A stretch of 64,000 nucleotides of DNA from Pseudomonas viridiflava (GCF_900589395.1 NZ_UUIS01000075.1:1-64000); one strand, 5' to 3'; positions 24,938 through 34,945 are shown, numbered from the stretch's first letter. Notes: generated by a model not told the origin, from the sequence alone. A program made the numbers and translations.

Positions 24938-25342
24938 TCAGGGAGCCGCGGGCTTGCGGGTTCTTTTGACGGCAGGCTTTGGGGGTTGCTCGGCGGCCGT
25001 GGTTTTCAGCGCAGGTTTGTCCGAGGCGCCCGGCGCCTTGGCCGCAGCGGCCGGCTTGGGTTTCGCAGCAGGCTTGGGTGCGGCCTTGGCAGCCGGTTTG
25101 GCAGCCGGCGCGGCCTTGGCGGCCGGTTTGGCCGGAACCGGCTTGCCATCATCAACACCCTCGACGCTGGGTAGTTTGGGTTTGCTGGCTTTACGTGCAG
25201 GGCTTTTGTCAGGGGCCAAGGCTTGCGCCTCGGCCAGCTTGCGCGCCATTTCCCAATGGCGGCTTTCGTGGCCGTCTGGGCGACCTTCCGATTCCCAGAT
25301 CTGGTACGCAAATTCGCGAATTCTTTTTTCGTCGGCACTCAT
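24938..25342 (-). CDS. DUF2934 protein with histone-H1-like Ala/Lys/Pro tail
   Basis: A 134-residue protein. Residues 1-40 form a DUF2934 domain (REFAYQIWESEGRPDGHESR, HWEMARKLAEA). Residues 45-134 are an intrinsically disordered tail rich in alanine, lysine and proline, with AAKP/AAPKP repeats like eukaryotic H1 or AlgP-type tails. DUF2934 proteins are common in this position in pseudomonad glycogen/trehalose operons; no function is established that I know of. The tail may bind DNA, RNA or polyanions. It lies 16 bases after treY. Confidence 0.85.
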   Translation of the reverse strand: MSADEKRIREFAYQIWESEGRPDGHESRHWEMARKLAEAQALAPDKSPARKASKPKLPSVEGVDDGKPVPAKPAAKAAPAAKPAAKAAPKPAAKPKPAAAAKAPGASDKPALKTTAAEQPPKPAVKRTRKPAAP

Positions 25343-25358
25343 CTCGACACTCCCGGTA

Positions 25359-28163
25359 TTACAAGGTTTGTATGAACAGGTTTACAGAAAATTCCTTGAG
25401 CGCATCGCTGAGCGCCAACTCCTTTTCGCTCAGGCTGACCTTTTCATCGAACAGCCCTTGCCAGGTACTGTCGGGGTCAGCAAACGGCAGCAGCACACGC
25501 GTGTCGCCCCAGCCATCGGTCTGTATGAATGGAGTTGATGCCGTGCCCAATAGTTCATTGCAGATGCGCGGTACCAGAACAACGGCATAGCGGTCTTGCC
25601 AGAAGCGTGCAAAAGCCAGCACGTTGTCGGCATGGCGCCCGGTCACTTCCAGTGCAATATAGTCGCCGTGGGCGAACAGCTCGGCGTGCTCGGCACGGCG
25701 GTTAAGAGTGCGGGCAATGAGCGTCTGCTTGACCCGACCGTCACGCCAGTGCGCCAGCAGGTCGCCGACCGGCACAGTCTCGGCCAGTGCCTTGGCGCGG
25801 GCCTGGTAATCGACCGGGCGACGGTTGTCCGGGTCGACCAGGCTGAAGTCCCAGAACTCCGTACCCTGGTACAGGTCTGGCACGCCCGGCACGCTCATGC
25901 GCAGCAGCACCTGGGCGAAGCTGTTGAGCGCGCCGGCAGGGGCCAGGCGCTGTGCGGTCGCACCCAGTGACTGGCGCAGCGCCTGGGCCTCGGGGGCCAG
26001 CAACAGACGTTCCAGGAACCCACGGCACGCGCCTTCATACGCCTGGTTCGGCGATGCCCAACTGCTCTGCAGCTTGGCTTCGCGCAGGGCTTTTTCCTGC
26101 CAGCGGCTCACACGCTCGAAGTAGGCCTGGCGCGCAGGTTCATCGTCCAGCTCAAGATCCAGCGGCCAGCTGCCCAGCAGGGCCTGGTACAGCATCAGCT
26201 CGTCACCGCCGCTGATGCTCACGTCGCCTTCCTTGAGCGGCTGGGCCAGTTGGCGCCAGCGTTCGACCTGCTCGGCATACCAGCCGGGCTGCTCGCTCAG
26301 CACGGCCAGGCGCGTACGGGTGTCTTCGCCGCGCTTGTGGTCGTGGGTGGCGGTGGCCAGCAGGTTCGCAGGGAAATGTGCCTGGCGCGTGGCACAGGCG
26401 GCGTGGAAGTCGGCAGGCGGCGCGCTGAAGTGGCCCGGGTGAAAGCCGACGTCGTTGCGCGACAGCATGACCGCCGAACGATAGAACGAGGTGTCTTCGA
26501 CCGATTTGGCCGCCACCGGAGAGGTCAGTTGCTGGAAGCGCACACAGGCGTTGCGGTACAGCTTGCGCAATTTGCCGCGTGGCAGCGAGCGCCACGAGGT
26601 GCCGCCCAGCCAGCGTTGCAACCACTCCAGCACCGGCCAGTCGCCTTCGTTGAGCTGAGTGCGCGCACCTTCCATGGCTTGCTGGAAGACGCGCTCGTCC
26701 TCGGCCGAGCGTCCGCACACGCTGATGTAAGTGCGGTACACCGGGAAATTGCACACCAGCGCCAGCAAGGCCCGGCGAATGGCGCCCAGCGTCAGGTCGC
26801 GGCTCATCAGGTCGCTGCGTGCCACTTGCAGCAACGACTGGGCAACATTTTCGAAATCGCCGGCCAGGGTGCCATGCAGCACCAGGTCACGGGCAACCAG
26901 TTCTTCTTCGGCGAACACCGCCGTGCGTTCGCTGATCTGGCTCCACAACTCACCCAGCGGCGCCTCGCCCTTGGGGTCGTGTTGCAGCAGCGACACCTGG
27001 TTCATGAACTCATAACCGGTGGTGCCGTCAATCATCCAGTCCTGACGCAAGGGTTCATCGCTGCCCAGAATCTTCTCGATGTAGATCGGCAAGTGATCCA
27101 GCGGCGCTTCGGCAGGACGCTGGGCCAGCAGGCCCTGAACGCGACGGTGCAGTTTGCGGCAATAGCCGCGCGGGTCGGCCAGGCCGTCGACATGGTCGAT
27201 GCGCAGGCCATCGACCAGGCCTTCGGCGATCAACTGAAAGATCTTGCCGTGGGTGGCCTCGAACACCGCCGGGCGCTCGACGCGCAGGCCGCCCAGTTCG
27301 TTGATGTCGAAAAAGCGCCGCCAGTTGATATCGTCACCGGCCGTACGCCAGCTGGCCAGACGGTAATGCTGATCTTCAAGCAGTTGATGCAGGCGCTTGA
27401 AGCCTTCGGGCTGGCTGGAGTCCCAAGTCTTGAGACCGCTTTGCAGGGCCTTGAGCACGTCGGGCTCGGCAACGGCCTCGGCCAGTTGCTCGCGCAGCTG
27501 GCGGGCGCGTTCGTAGGCCTGCGGGTACTGGTCCAGCGCTGTGAAACGCTCGGCCAGTTCGGTCAGCGCCGGGTGCTCGGCGCTGAGCAGGATCGAGCCG
27601 TAGTTGACCGGGCAGATGGGGAAATGGTGCTGGTAATGCTCGATGTAGAAGCGACCGGTTTCGGCGTCAAAGCGCAGCGGGATGTCCCCGGCCTGCAACA
27701 CCTTGCCGTAGTCGTCGCCCAGGAAGGGCAGCAGCAACTGGCCCTTGAGCAACGGGTCGGGGGAGTGCCACTGGATGTCGAAGAACATCGCGAACGGGCT
27801 GCCGCGTCCCCACTCCAGCAGGTCGAGCCACCAGGGGTTATCAGCGCCGCCCACCGCCATGTGGTTGGAAACGATGTCCAGGATCAGGCCCATGCGATGC
27901 TCGCGCAAGGCTGCCACCAGCCGGCGCAGGGCGTCTTCGCCGCCCAGTTCCGGGTTGATCACGGTCGGGTCGACCACATCGTAGCCGTGCATGGAGCCGG
28001 CCCGTGCCTTGAGCAGCGGCGAGGCGTAGATATGGCTGATGCCCAGGCGGGCAAAGTACGGCACCAGAGCGACCGCGTCGTCGAGGGTGAAGTCCTTGTG
28101 AAACTGCAGGCGTTGGGTGGCGCGCAACAGGGCAGGGCCCTTGGGGGTAACGGTGGTGCTCAT
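25359..28163 (-). CDS. treY: Malto-oligosyltrehalose synthase TreY
   Basis: Converts the reducing end of maltodextrins into a trehalose unit by transglycosylation; 934 residues, GH13 subfamily with the large TreY insertions. Motifs: HIYASPLLKARAGSMHGYDV near the N-terminus, ILDIVSNHMAVGG, nucleophile region GLRIDHVDGLADPRGY, general acid IYIEKILGSDEPL, and ATHDHKRGEDTRTRL near residue 610. The start overlaps the malQ stop by four bases (ATGA), so the two are translationally coupled. TreZ, encoded in the same operon, then releases trehalose. Confidence 0.95.
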   Translation of the reverse strand: MSTTVTPKGPALLRATQRLQFHKDFTLDDAVALVPYFARLGISHIYASPLLKARAGSMHGYDVVDPTVINPELGGEDALRRLVAALREHRMGLILDIVSNHMAVGGADNPWWLDLLEWGRGSPFAMFFDIQWHSPDPLLKGQLLLPFLGDDYGKVLQAGDIPLRFDAETGRFYIEHYQHHFPICPVNYGSILLSAEHPALTELAERFTALDQYPQAYERARQLREQLAEAVAEPDVLKALQSGLKTWDSSQPEGFKRLHQLLEDQHYRLASWRTAGDDINWRRFFDINELGGLRVERPAVFEATHGKIFQLIAEGLVDGLRIDHVDGLADPRGYCRKLHRRVQGLLAQRPAEAPLDHLPIYIEKILGSDEPLRQDWMIDGTTGYEFMNQVSLLQHDPKGEAPLGELWSQISERTAVFAEEELVARDLVLHGTLAGDFENVAQSLLQVARSDLMSRDLTLGAIRRALLALVCNFPVYRTYISVCGRSAEDERVFQQAMEGARTQLNEGDWPVLEWLQRWLGGTSWRSLPRGKLRKLYRNACVRFQQLTSPVAAKSVEDTSFYRSAVMLSRNDVGFHPGHFSAPPADFHAACATRQAHFPANLLATATHDHKRGEDTRTRLAVLSEQPGWYAEQVERWRQLAQPLKEGDVSISGGDELMLYQALLGSWPLDLELDDEPARQAYFERVSRWQEKALREAKLQSSWASPNQAYEGACRGFLERLLLAPEAQALRQSLGATAQRLAPAGALNSFAQVLLRMSVPGVPDLYQGTEFWDFSLVDPDNRRPVDYQARAKALAETVPVGDLLAHWRDGRVKQTLIARTLNRRAEHAELFAHGDYIALEVTGRHADNVLAFARFWQDRYAVVLVPRICNELLGTASTPFIQTDGWGDTRVLLPFADPDSTWQGLFDEKVSLSEKELALSDALKEFSVNLFIQTL

Positions 28164-30238
28164 CGGTCACGCTCCGCAGCTTGCTGGCGGGCCTGTGACA
28201 ACAGTTCCAGGCGCCGTGCAGCGTCTTGCTCGTCCAGCAGGGTAACAGGCGCCGGCGAAAGCCTGCGCCGCCAATTGGGGTGGGTATCGATGGTGCCGGG
28301 CAGGTTGGCCTGCTCCAGCAAACCCAGGGCATCTTCGATGGGCAACAACACCAATGGCGCACGGGTATGGCCCAGGTAGCGGATGCTCGCATCGATGATC
28401 AGGCTGCTGTCCTCGGTGTCGGCAGCAAAGCCTGCAGTGCTCTGGCTCAAGGCCTGGCGCAGCCCGTCGTATTCGCGGCTGCGTTCCTCGCGCCAGTGCT
28501 GGCGGGCCTGCGCGTCGACATGCCCAAGGCGGGTGTGCCACTCGATGTCCAGCTCATTGAGCCAGCCATTGAGGGTCGGCAAGTCGTGGGTGCTGGTGGT
28601 GGCCAGCGCGTCCGGGGACCAGTCGAGAATCGGCTTGAATACGCCGTTGCGCTGTTCGAACAACAGCACGCGCATGCCCAGGATCGAACGACTCGACAAC
28701 TTGTCGTGCAGCCCGGCCGGCACGGTGCCCAGGTCTTCGCCAAGCACGATTGCCTTGTGCCGCCACGACTCCAGGCACAGCAGGCGCAGCATGTCGTCGA
28801 TCGGGAAGTTCAAGTAGGCGCCCTCGGTCGGTGGCGCCCCCACTGGAATGACCCACAGGCGTTGCAGGCCCATCACGTGGTCGATGCGCAGGCCACCGGC
28901 GTGCGCAAAGCAGGCCCGGAGCATTTCGATAAAGGCCCGAAAGCCATTGCGCTTGAGGCCTTCGGGCGAAAAAGCCGAGATGCCCCAGCTTTGCCCGGCC
29001 CGGTTGAGGATGTCAGGCGGTGCGCCGACGGTCAGCGCCGACAGCAGTTCGTCCTGACGGCTCCAGGCCTGGCTGCCGGCACCGTCGGCACCCACGGCCA
29101 GGTCGGCGATCAGGCCCACGCGCATGCCGCTGCTGCGCGCGGCGGTCTGGGCACGCTCCAGGCCCCGGGCCACCAGCCATTGGGTAAAGGCATGAAAACC
29201 GATCTGCCGGGTGTGCGCGGCGGCAAAGGCGGCCACGGCCGGGTGGTTCGGTTGCTTGAAGTCATCCGGCCACTCGTGCCAGTTGCCGCCGATGCCCAGC
29301 TCGCTGGCCTGCTCGCAGATCGCTTCGAAGCGGCAGTGGTTTTCCAGGGCTTCACCGCCAGCCTGGCGGAAGCTGTTGAAGTCTTCGCGCAACGGATCAT
29401 CGCCGGCCATGAAACCGTCGTACAGCGCACGCAGCACCTGCCACTTGGCACTGGCCGCTGCCGGCCAGTCGATCAACGGCAGTTGCTCCAGGCGTTCGAG
29501 CGTTTCGGCCTGGCCGCTGTCTTCGATGGCCTGGCGCCAGGCGCGTTCGCCCAGCAGCATGCCGGGCGAGGCGTACAGGCTGTTGAAGAACAGCCGGCTG
29601 GACGGCGAATAAGGGCTGTAGCGCTGCGGGTCGTTGGCGAACATTGCATGCAGCGGGCTGATGGCCAGGGCATCGGCCCCGCGCTCGCCGGCGCTGCGGG
29701 CGAACGCTTCCAGGGCCTGCGTGTCGCCAAAACCACCGTCGCCCTCGCGGCGCAGGCTGTAGACCTGCACGCTCAGGCCCCACGCCCGTGGCACCGGATC
29801 ATCGCAGGCCATGGCCATGCTGTAGGCGCTGGGCGGTGCCACGGCAATGGTCAGGCTCTGGCCGTCGATGTCCAGGCGCTGGTAACCGATCGCTGCCTGG
29901 GCTGGCAGCAGGGCGTCCTCGGTCAATTGCGACTCAAGCGTGGTGCCGTCTTCGAGGTGCAGCGTAAAGGGCGTCTGCGGGGCAAACCAGGCCGACAGGT
30001 CCAGCGCGGCGTCTTGCTCGACGGTCAGCAGCGGCGGGGCACTGCCGCCCAGGCGCTCGGTCTGCAGGCGTTGCAGGCTGGCGTCGATGGCCTCGCGGCT
30101 CTCGGCGTCATGGCCCAGTGCGCCCAGGACCTTGATCAATACCTCGGGGCTGACGGTTTGCGGACGATCATTGGCATCGACCCAATGCACCGACAAGCCG
30201 GCCTCGGTGGCCAGCTTTTCCAATTGTTCACTGCTCAT
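28160..30238 (-). CDS. malQ: 4-alpha-glucanotransferase (amylomaltase)
   Basis: GH77 enzyme of 692 residues that moves maltodextrin segments between chains, recycling the short dextrins left by TreY/TreZ and GlgX. Visible motifs: SPYSPSSRLFFNSLYASPG, nucleophile region GLRIDHVMGLQRLWVIP, general acid VLGEDLGTVPAGL, and ATTSTHDLPTLNGW. The long N-terminal region (about 150 residues before the barrel) is usual for proteobacterial MalQ. I chose the ATG at 30238 because ggagag precedes it; it overlaps the treZ end by 11 bases. Confidence 0.93.
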   Translation of the reverse strand: MSSEQLEKLATEAGLSVHWVDANDRPQTVSPEVLIKVLGALGHDAESREAIDASLQRLQTERLGGSAPPLLTVEQDAALDLSAWFAPQTPFTLHLEDGTTLESQLTEDALLPAQAAIGYQRLDIDGQSLTIAVAPPSAYSMAMACDDPVPRAWGLSVQVYSLRREGDGGFGDTQALEAFARSAGERGADALAISPLHAMFANDPQRYSPYSPSSRLFFNSLYASPGMLLGERAWRQAIEDSGQAETLERLEQLPLIDWPAAASAKWQVLRALYDGFMAGDDPLREDFNSFRQAGGEALENHCRFEAICEQASELGIGGNWHEWPDDFKQPNHPAVAAFAAAHTRQIGFHAFTQWLVARGLERAQTAARSSGMRVGLIADLAVGADGAGSQAWSRQDELLSALTVGAPPDILNRAGQSWGISAFSPEGLKRNGFRAFIEMLRACFAHAGGLRIDHVMGLQRLWVIPVGAPPTEGAYLNFPIDDMLRLLCLESWRHKAIVLGEDLGTVPAGLHDKLSSRSILGMRVLLFEQRNGVFKPILDWSPDALATTSTHDLPTLNGWLNELDIEWHTRLGHVDAQARQHWREERSREYDGLRQALSQSTAGFAADTEDSSLIIDASIRYLGHTRAPLVLLPIEDALGLLEQANLPGTIDTHPNWRRRLSPAPVTLLDEQDAARRLELLSQARQQAAERDR

Positions 30239-32042
30239 CCAGGCTCTCCGCGGCGTCATGGGCTGTCAGGCTGACAATCGCCGTCCAGGGTTCGAGGATG
30301 CCGCTGCGCGAACGTTCGATCGAATGTTGCGCACTGCCGAAGAGCACGTCGTCAGCGCTTACGGGAGACATATTGGCCGCCTGTTCGCCGAGGTTCAGGT
30401 CAATGCGCAACACCTTGCCGTCCCCCATCTGCCAGCGCGCACTCACTGCGCCCTCGGCCAGTACTTCAGCGCCCAAGGCAAAGCTGCCGGGCAGGCGCGG
30501 GATGATTGCGCTGTGGCGAATCTGCAACAGGTGCGTGTACAGCGCCAGCCATTGGCGATGGTCCAGGCCTTGGTCGGTCTCCAGGTCCAGCACGGCCATG
30601 GAGGGCCGTGAGGTCTCGAAGGTCTGTGGGTCGTTCGGGTCGGGAATGTGCTCGCGCCGCTCAGGGTCGGCGAAGGCGGCAAAGTCGGCAAACTCGTTGC
30701 GCCGACCTTCGCGCACTGCGTCGGCCAGTTCGCCGTGGTGGCTGGTGAAGAACAGGAACGGCTCGCTGGCCGCCCATTCATCGCCCATGAACATCAAGGG
30801 GATCATTGGCGACAGCAACAGCAAGGCAGTGGCCGCCTGCAAGGCTTGCGGCGGTGCCAGGCGCGGCAGGCGTTCGCCCAGAGCGCGGTTACCGATCTGG
30901 TCATGGTTCTGCAGAAACAGCACGAAGGCGGTCGGCGCGAGATGGGCGCTGGGTTCACCGCGTGCCTCGCCATGGCGGGTGGTCTCGCCCTGATACACAA
31001 ACCCTTCACCCAGCAGGCGTGCCAGCTTGCGGGTCGGTTGTTCGGCAAAGTCCTGGTAGTACGCGTCGGTTTCACCCGTCAGCAGCACGTGCAGGGTGTT
31101 ATGCCCGTCGTCGTTCCACTGCGCATCGAAGCCCTGCTCGAGCCGGTGGGCTTCATTGAACTCGTTTTCCAGGTTCAGCCACACGTGCCGGCCCGGTTTG
31201 ATGGCAGCGCGCACCTGCAGGGCAAAGTCCTCCAGAAAGGTCGCGTCGCGGATGGCATGCACAGCGTCCATGCGCAGGCCATCGAAACGGTATTCGTTGA
31301 GCCACATCAAGGCATTGTCGATGAAGAACCGGCGCACTTCAGGACGCCGGAAATCGATGGCATCGCCCCATGGGGTGTGCAGGTCGGTGCGAAAGAACTC
31401 ACGCGCATAGGCACCCAGGAAATTGCCGTCCGGGCCGAAGTGGTTGTAGACCACATCGAGGATCACCATCAGACCATGGCCATGGGCGGCATCGATCAGT
31501 TGCTTGAGCTGGGCGGGAGTGCCATAGGACGCCTGGGGGGCGTAGGGCAGTACGCCGTCATAACCCCAATTGCGGTCGCCGGGGAACTGCGCCAGTGGCA
31601 TCAGTTCGATGGCTGTGACGCCCAGCGCCGCCAGCCGTGGCAAGTGCTTCTCGACCCCTGCGTAGCCGCCAAGGGCGCCGACGTGCACTTCATAGATGAC
31701 CGCTTCATGCCAGGGGCGGCCTTGCCAGCCGGTGTGCTGCCAGGACCAGTCATGAGGGTCGACCACCACGCTGCTGGTGTGGACATCGCCGTCCTGGGCG
31801 CGGGAGGCCGGATCGGGGACTTCGAGCTGGTCGTTGATCCTGAAGCGGTAGCGCGTGCCGGCCGGTGCCCGGGTTTCAAGCACGAACCAGCCTTCGGCCT
31901 GGGCAGGCATGGCCAATGCCTGACCGTCGTTCAAGAGCAGGGTGACGGTGTCGGCATCGGGCGCCCAGAGGGCGAAACGGGTATTTTCCGGGTCAAGCAA
32001 GACGGCGCCGTGGCGCCAGTCAGGTTCTGTACGCAGGGGCAT
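30228..32042 (-). CDS. treZ: Malto-oligosyltrehalose trehalohydrolase TreZ
   Basis: Hydrolyses the trehalose unit from maltooligosyltrehalose; 604 residues. An N-terminal CBM48-like domain (NTRFALWAPDADTVTLLL) is followed by GH13 motifs: AVIYEVHVGALGGYAGVEKH, ILDVVYNHFGPDGNF, nucleophile FDGLRMDAVHAIRD, general acid WLNLENEFNEAHRL, and LQNHDQIGNRALGERL. It sits between glgA (17-base gap) and malQ (overlap), so all are one operon. With TreY it makes trehalose from alpha-glucan, a stress protectant in pseudomonads. Confidence 0.95.
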   Translation of the reverse strand: MPLRTEPDWRHGAVLLDPENTRFALWAPDADTVTLLLNDGQALAMPAQAEGWFVLETRAPAGTRYRFRINDQLEVPDPASRAQDGDVHTSSVVVDPHDWSWQHTGWQGRPWHEAVIYEVHVGALGGYAGVEKHLPRLAALGVTAIELMPLAQFPGDRNWGYDGVLPYAPQASYGTPAQLKQLIDAAHGHGLMVILDVVYNHFGPDGNFLGAYAREFFRTDLHTPWGDAIDFRRPEVRRFFIDNALMWLNEYRFDGLRMDAVHAIRDATFLEDFALQVRAAIKPGRHVWLNLENEFNEAHRLEQGFDAQWNDDGHNTLHVLLTGETDAYYQDFAEQPTRKLARLLGEGFVYQGETTRHGEARGEPSAHLAPTAFVLFLQNHDQIGNRALGERLPRLAPPQALQAATALLLLSPMIPLMFMGDEWAASEPFLFFTSHHGELADAVREGRRNEFADFAAFADPERREHIPDPNDPQTFETSRPSMAVLDLETDQGLDHRQWLALYTHLLQIRHSAIIPRLPGSFALGAEVLAEGAVSARWQMGDGKVLRIDLNLGEQAANMSPVSADDVLFGSAQHSIERSRSGILEPWTAIVSLTAHDAAESLDEQ

Positions 32043-32059
32043 CCGTAACCTCTTTGGTG

Positions 32060-33649
32060 TCAGTAGTGCAGGGCAACGCCTTGGTTTTTCTTCAACAGGT
32101 CCTGATACAGCTCGGCGTAGGGTTCAACCGCCTGTTGCCAGTTGAACGGTGCGGCCATGGCGCGGCAGCGCATGGCATTGAGCAGTTCAGTGTTTTCGAA
32201 AACCTTGAAGGCGCGGTTCAGGGCATCTTTGTAGCTCTCGACGGTCGATTCGTTGAACAGGAAGCCGGTCACGCCGTCTTCGATGGTGTCGGCCAGCCCG
32301 CCTGTGTTGCGCGCCACCGGCAGCGAACCGAAGCGTTGGGCGTACATCTGGCTCAGGCCACAAGGCTCGTAGCGCGAAGGCATCAGCAGGAAGTCGCTGC
32401 CGGCAAACATGCGGCGGGCGTCGGTTTCATTGAAGCCGACCCGTACGCTGATCCTGCCGGGGAAACGCGCCGCCAGTTCACGCATCGACTCTTCGGCTTC
32501 AGGTTCGCCGCAGCCGATGATTGCAATCTGGCCGCCGTTGGCAACGATGTGCTCGGCCACGCCAATGGTCAGGTCCAGGCCTTTCTGATAGACCAGTCGC
32601 GAGACGACAGCGAACAGCGGGCCATCGGAGGGCTCCAGCTCGAACAGTTCGCGCACGTAGTCGGCGTTGATTTCCTTGCGCAGCCACTCGTTGGGGCCGA
32701 AGTGGCAGATCAGGTGCGGGTCGGTGGCCGCATCCCAGCTGGCGTCAATGCCGTTGGGGATGCCGCTGAGCTGACCGCGCTCGGCCTTGCTTTGCAGGAA
32801 GCCTTCCAGGCCACAGCCGAATTCCGGCGTGGTGATTTCCCGGGCGTAGGTGGCGCTCACCGTGGTGATATGGCTGGCGTAAGCCATGCCGGCCTTGATG
32901 AACGACAGCTTGCCGTAGAACTCCATGCCGTCGCTGCCCAGTGCTTCTTCAGGAATGCCCAGCTCACGCGAGGTGGTTGGGCTGACCGTGCCCTGGTAGG
33001 CCAGGTTATGGATCGTGAAGATGCTCGGGGTGCTCTGGCCGCGCCAGCGCATGTACGCAGGCGCCAGGCCTGCCGGCCAGTCGTGGGCATGGACCAGCTC
33101 GGGGCACCACTGGGTCTTGACCGCGCCGGCGGCAAATTCGGCCGCGGCCAGGCCCAGGCGGGCGAAGCGGATATGGTTGTCGTTCCAGTCGCGGCCATTC
33201 TTGTCGCCGTACGGGGTGCCTTCGCGCTCGTACAGTTCCGGGCAGATCAGCACATAGATGACCAGGCCGTCCTTCATGTCCATGCGGCCGACCTTGCAGG
33301 GAGGCAGCGCGGCGTGACCTCCCAGTTCACTGATGATGTGGATCGGGTTACCGCTGTTGATCACTTGCGGGTAACCGGGAATCAGTACGCGTACGTCGTG
33401 CAGATGACGCATGGCACGGGGCAGGGCGGCCGATACATCCCCCAGGCCGCCTGTCTTGACCAGGTCAGCCAGTTCCGAGGTGACAAACAGCACCTTGCGA
33501 CGGTTGACCTGCGAAATCGTGTGTTGTGGCGCGGGTGGCAGATGCAATACAGGTATCTGGGGTCTGCCCAGAACCGGTAGATGATTCAGCTCGCTGGCCG
33601 GCTGACCAAAACTCTCTCCCTGCTGGGTTTTTACAGCGGCGCTTATCAT
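32060..33649 (-). CDS. glgA: Glycogen (starch) synthase GlgA
   Basis: GT5 glucosyltransferase that extends alpha-1,4-glucan from an ADP-glucose-type donor; 529 residues from this start. The family motif KTGGLGDVSAALPRAM is near residue 63, the catalytic C-terminal GT-B region shows SRLVYQKGLDL and PSRYEPCGLSQMYAQRFGSL. The frame continues 28 codons upstream, but the ATG at 33649 has a clear ribosome site (gggagaa). First gene of the minus-strand operon glgA-treZ-malQ-treY-DUF2934. No glgC, glgB or glgE is in the window. Confidence 0.93.
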   Translation of the reverse strand: MISAAVKTQQGESFGQPASELNHLPVLGRPQIPVLHLPPAPQHTISQVNRRKVLFVTSELADLVKTGGLGDVSAALPRAMRHLHDVRVLIPGYPQVINSGNPIHIISELGGHAALPPCKVGRMDMKDGLVIYVLICPELYEREGTPYGDKNGRDWNDNHIRFARLGLAAAEFAAGAVKTQWCPELVHAHDWPAGLAPAYMRWRGQSTPSIFTIHNLAYQGTVSPTTSRELGIPEEALGSDGMEFYGKLSFIKAGMAYASHITTVSATYAREITTPEFGCGLEGFLQSKAERGQLSGIPNGIDASWDAATDPHLICHFGPNEWLRKEINADYVRELFELEPSDGPLFAVVSRLVYQKGLDLTIGVAEHIVANGGQIAIIGCGEPEAEESMRELAARFPGRISVRVGFNETDARRMFAGSDFLLMPSRYEPCGLSQMYAQRFGSLPVARNTGGLADTIEDGVTGFLFNESTVESYKDALNRAFKVFENTELLNAMRCRAMAAPFNWQQAVEPYAELYQDLLKKNQGVALHY

Positions 33650-34231
33650 CGTGTTCTCCCAATGAATACAAGTGTTGATGCGGTCTTTCCAGTGTTCCCA
33701 AACCATGTCCTGCGGCCGGGTACGAATGTTCACGCAAGATCAGTACCCGTTACTGTCTATGCAGCTTCAAGGACAGGGTGGTAGGTGCAATAAGCCAGGT
33801 CATTTCCCAGCATAGGCGCCTCTTAGCAGATGACCCGATGCATTTTGAGAAGTTTCGACTTTTTTACTGGCAAATGTCTGGCGTGCGGCTTGGCGGCCAT
33901 CCAATTGCTTGAAAACCTTGTAAATGAAGGGTCTGAAACGCACGTTAAGCCCGTAAAGTCGAGTTCCGGACCATTCGTCGGATTGTCCGACAGCTTTAGC
34001 GCAAGTACCGATGTCAGACCCTTTTGCACATCACGCCATGTAGCTCTGCAAACAGTCGTTGTTGTCTGTAGGGCATTTCATGCTGCAGTGAATGGCACCT
34101 TCTGTTCACTTTATTGAAAATTCCTGCATGCCCACTGGATCACTTTGCACGTTGTCGCGCTAGAATCGCCCGCCAATGCCCATTTACAGGGCATAGTGCG
34201 ATTCTGCCTGCCGATTGTGACGAGGAACCCC
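33650..34231. other. Intergenic region between glgA and the acetyltransferase gene
   Basis: A 582-base divergent gap, locally richer in A+T than its surroundings (about 33.83-34.13 kb). It must contain the promoter of the glgA operon and of the acetyltransferase; a sigma-70-like -10 box (tagaat) lies at about 34160. Open frames here lack ribosome sites and recognisable content. No structured RNA was recognised. Confidence 0.5.
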
Positions 34232-34723
34232 ATGCAATCCCCTGAGGTGCTGGTACTGCAAGCAAGCTACACCAACCCGGTTCATGCCGATGCCATCGGT
34301 TTTGTGCTCAACCATTACGCCGAGGACGTCATGGGCGGTGGTGAGCCATTGCCCATGGACACCCGGCAGCAACTGGCCAAGGAGCTGGCCAAGCGCGCGC
34401 ATGCATTCAGTGTGCTGGCTTTCATCGCCGGTGAGCCTGTAGGCCTGATCAACTGCTTCGAGGGCTTTTCGACCTTTGCCTGTCGGCCGCTGGTCAACAT
34501 TCACGATGTGGTGGTGCTGGCCCAGTACCGCGGTCAGGGCATCAGCCAGAAGATGCTGGTCAAGGTTGAAGAGATCGCCCGCCAGCGCGGTTGCTGCAAG
34601 CTGACCCTTGAGGTGCTTGAAGGCAATGAGGTCGCACTGGCAGCGTATAGAAAGCAGGGATTCGAAGGCTATCAGCTGGATCCGGTGATGGGCCGGGCCC
34701 TGTTCTGGCAGAAGTCGCTCTGA
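34232..34723 (+). CDS. GNAT-family N-acetyltransferase
   Basis: A 163-residue GNAT acetyltransferase. The acetyl-CoA binding motif is VVLAQYRGQGISQKML, followed by CCKLTLEVLEGNEVALAAYRKQGF, the standard GNAT motifs A and B. The ATG at 34232 has a good ribosome site (gagga); the open frame upstream has none. The substrate is unknown; amino acids, small amines or protein termini are all possible. It stands alone on the plus strand. Confidence 0.85.
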   Translation: MQSPEVLVLQASYTNPVHADAIGFVLNHYAEDVMGGGEPLPMDTRQQLAKELAKRAHAFSVLAFIAGEPVGLINCFEGFSTFACRPLVNIHDVVVLAQYRGQGISQKMLVKVEEIARQRGCCKLTLEVLEGNEVALAAYRKQGFEGYQLDPVMGRALFWQKSL

Positions 34724-34765
34724 TCGAGTGCCGTGCCTGGACAGTGAGTCCGCGCGGCAATCGTT

Positions 34766-34945
34766 TCAAAGGCTGGCATCGGTCTCGCGGCCGAAGCCGG
34801 CTGCGCGGGCCTGTTGCAGCACCCAGGTCATGTGTGTCAGCTGGTGCTGCAACCGTGCGCGCTCTTCCTTGAGGGCGCGCAGTTCGTCGCGGCGCACAGT
34901 GACATACAGGGTCTGGGGTGCAAGTGCTGCTTGTACGATGCCCAT
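34766..34945 (-). CDS. Short coiled-coil protein, DUF6026-like
   Basis: A 59-residue frame with ATG start and gaggt ribosome site. It reads MGIVQAALAPQTLYVTVRRD, then ELRALKEERARLQHQLTHMT, then a short tail ending DASL. The middle forms a charged amphipathic helix likely to dimerise as a coiled coil. I associate it with the small Pseudomonas proteins annotated DUF6026, whose function is unknown. It is convergent with the acetyltransferase gene. Confidence 0.65.
   Translation of the reverse strand: MGIVQAALAPQTLYVTVRRDELRALKEERARLQHQLTHMTWVLQQARAAGFGRETDASL

Noticed and set aside
26250..30274. Long plus-strand frames opposite treY and malQ
   Set aside because: Shadows of well-supported GH13 and GH77 genes; no independent start signals.
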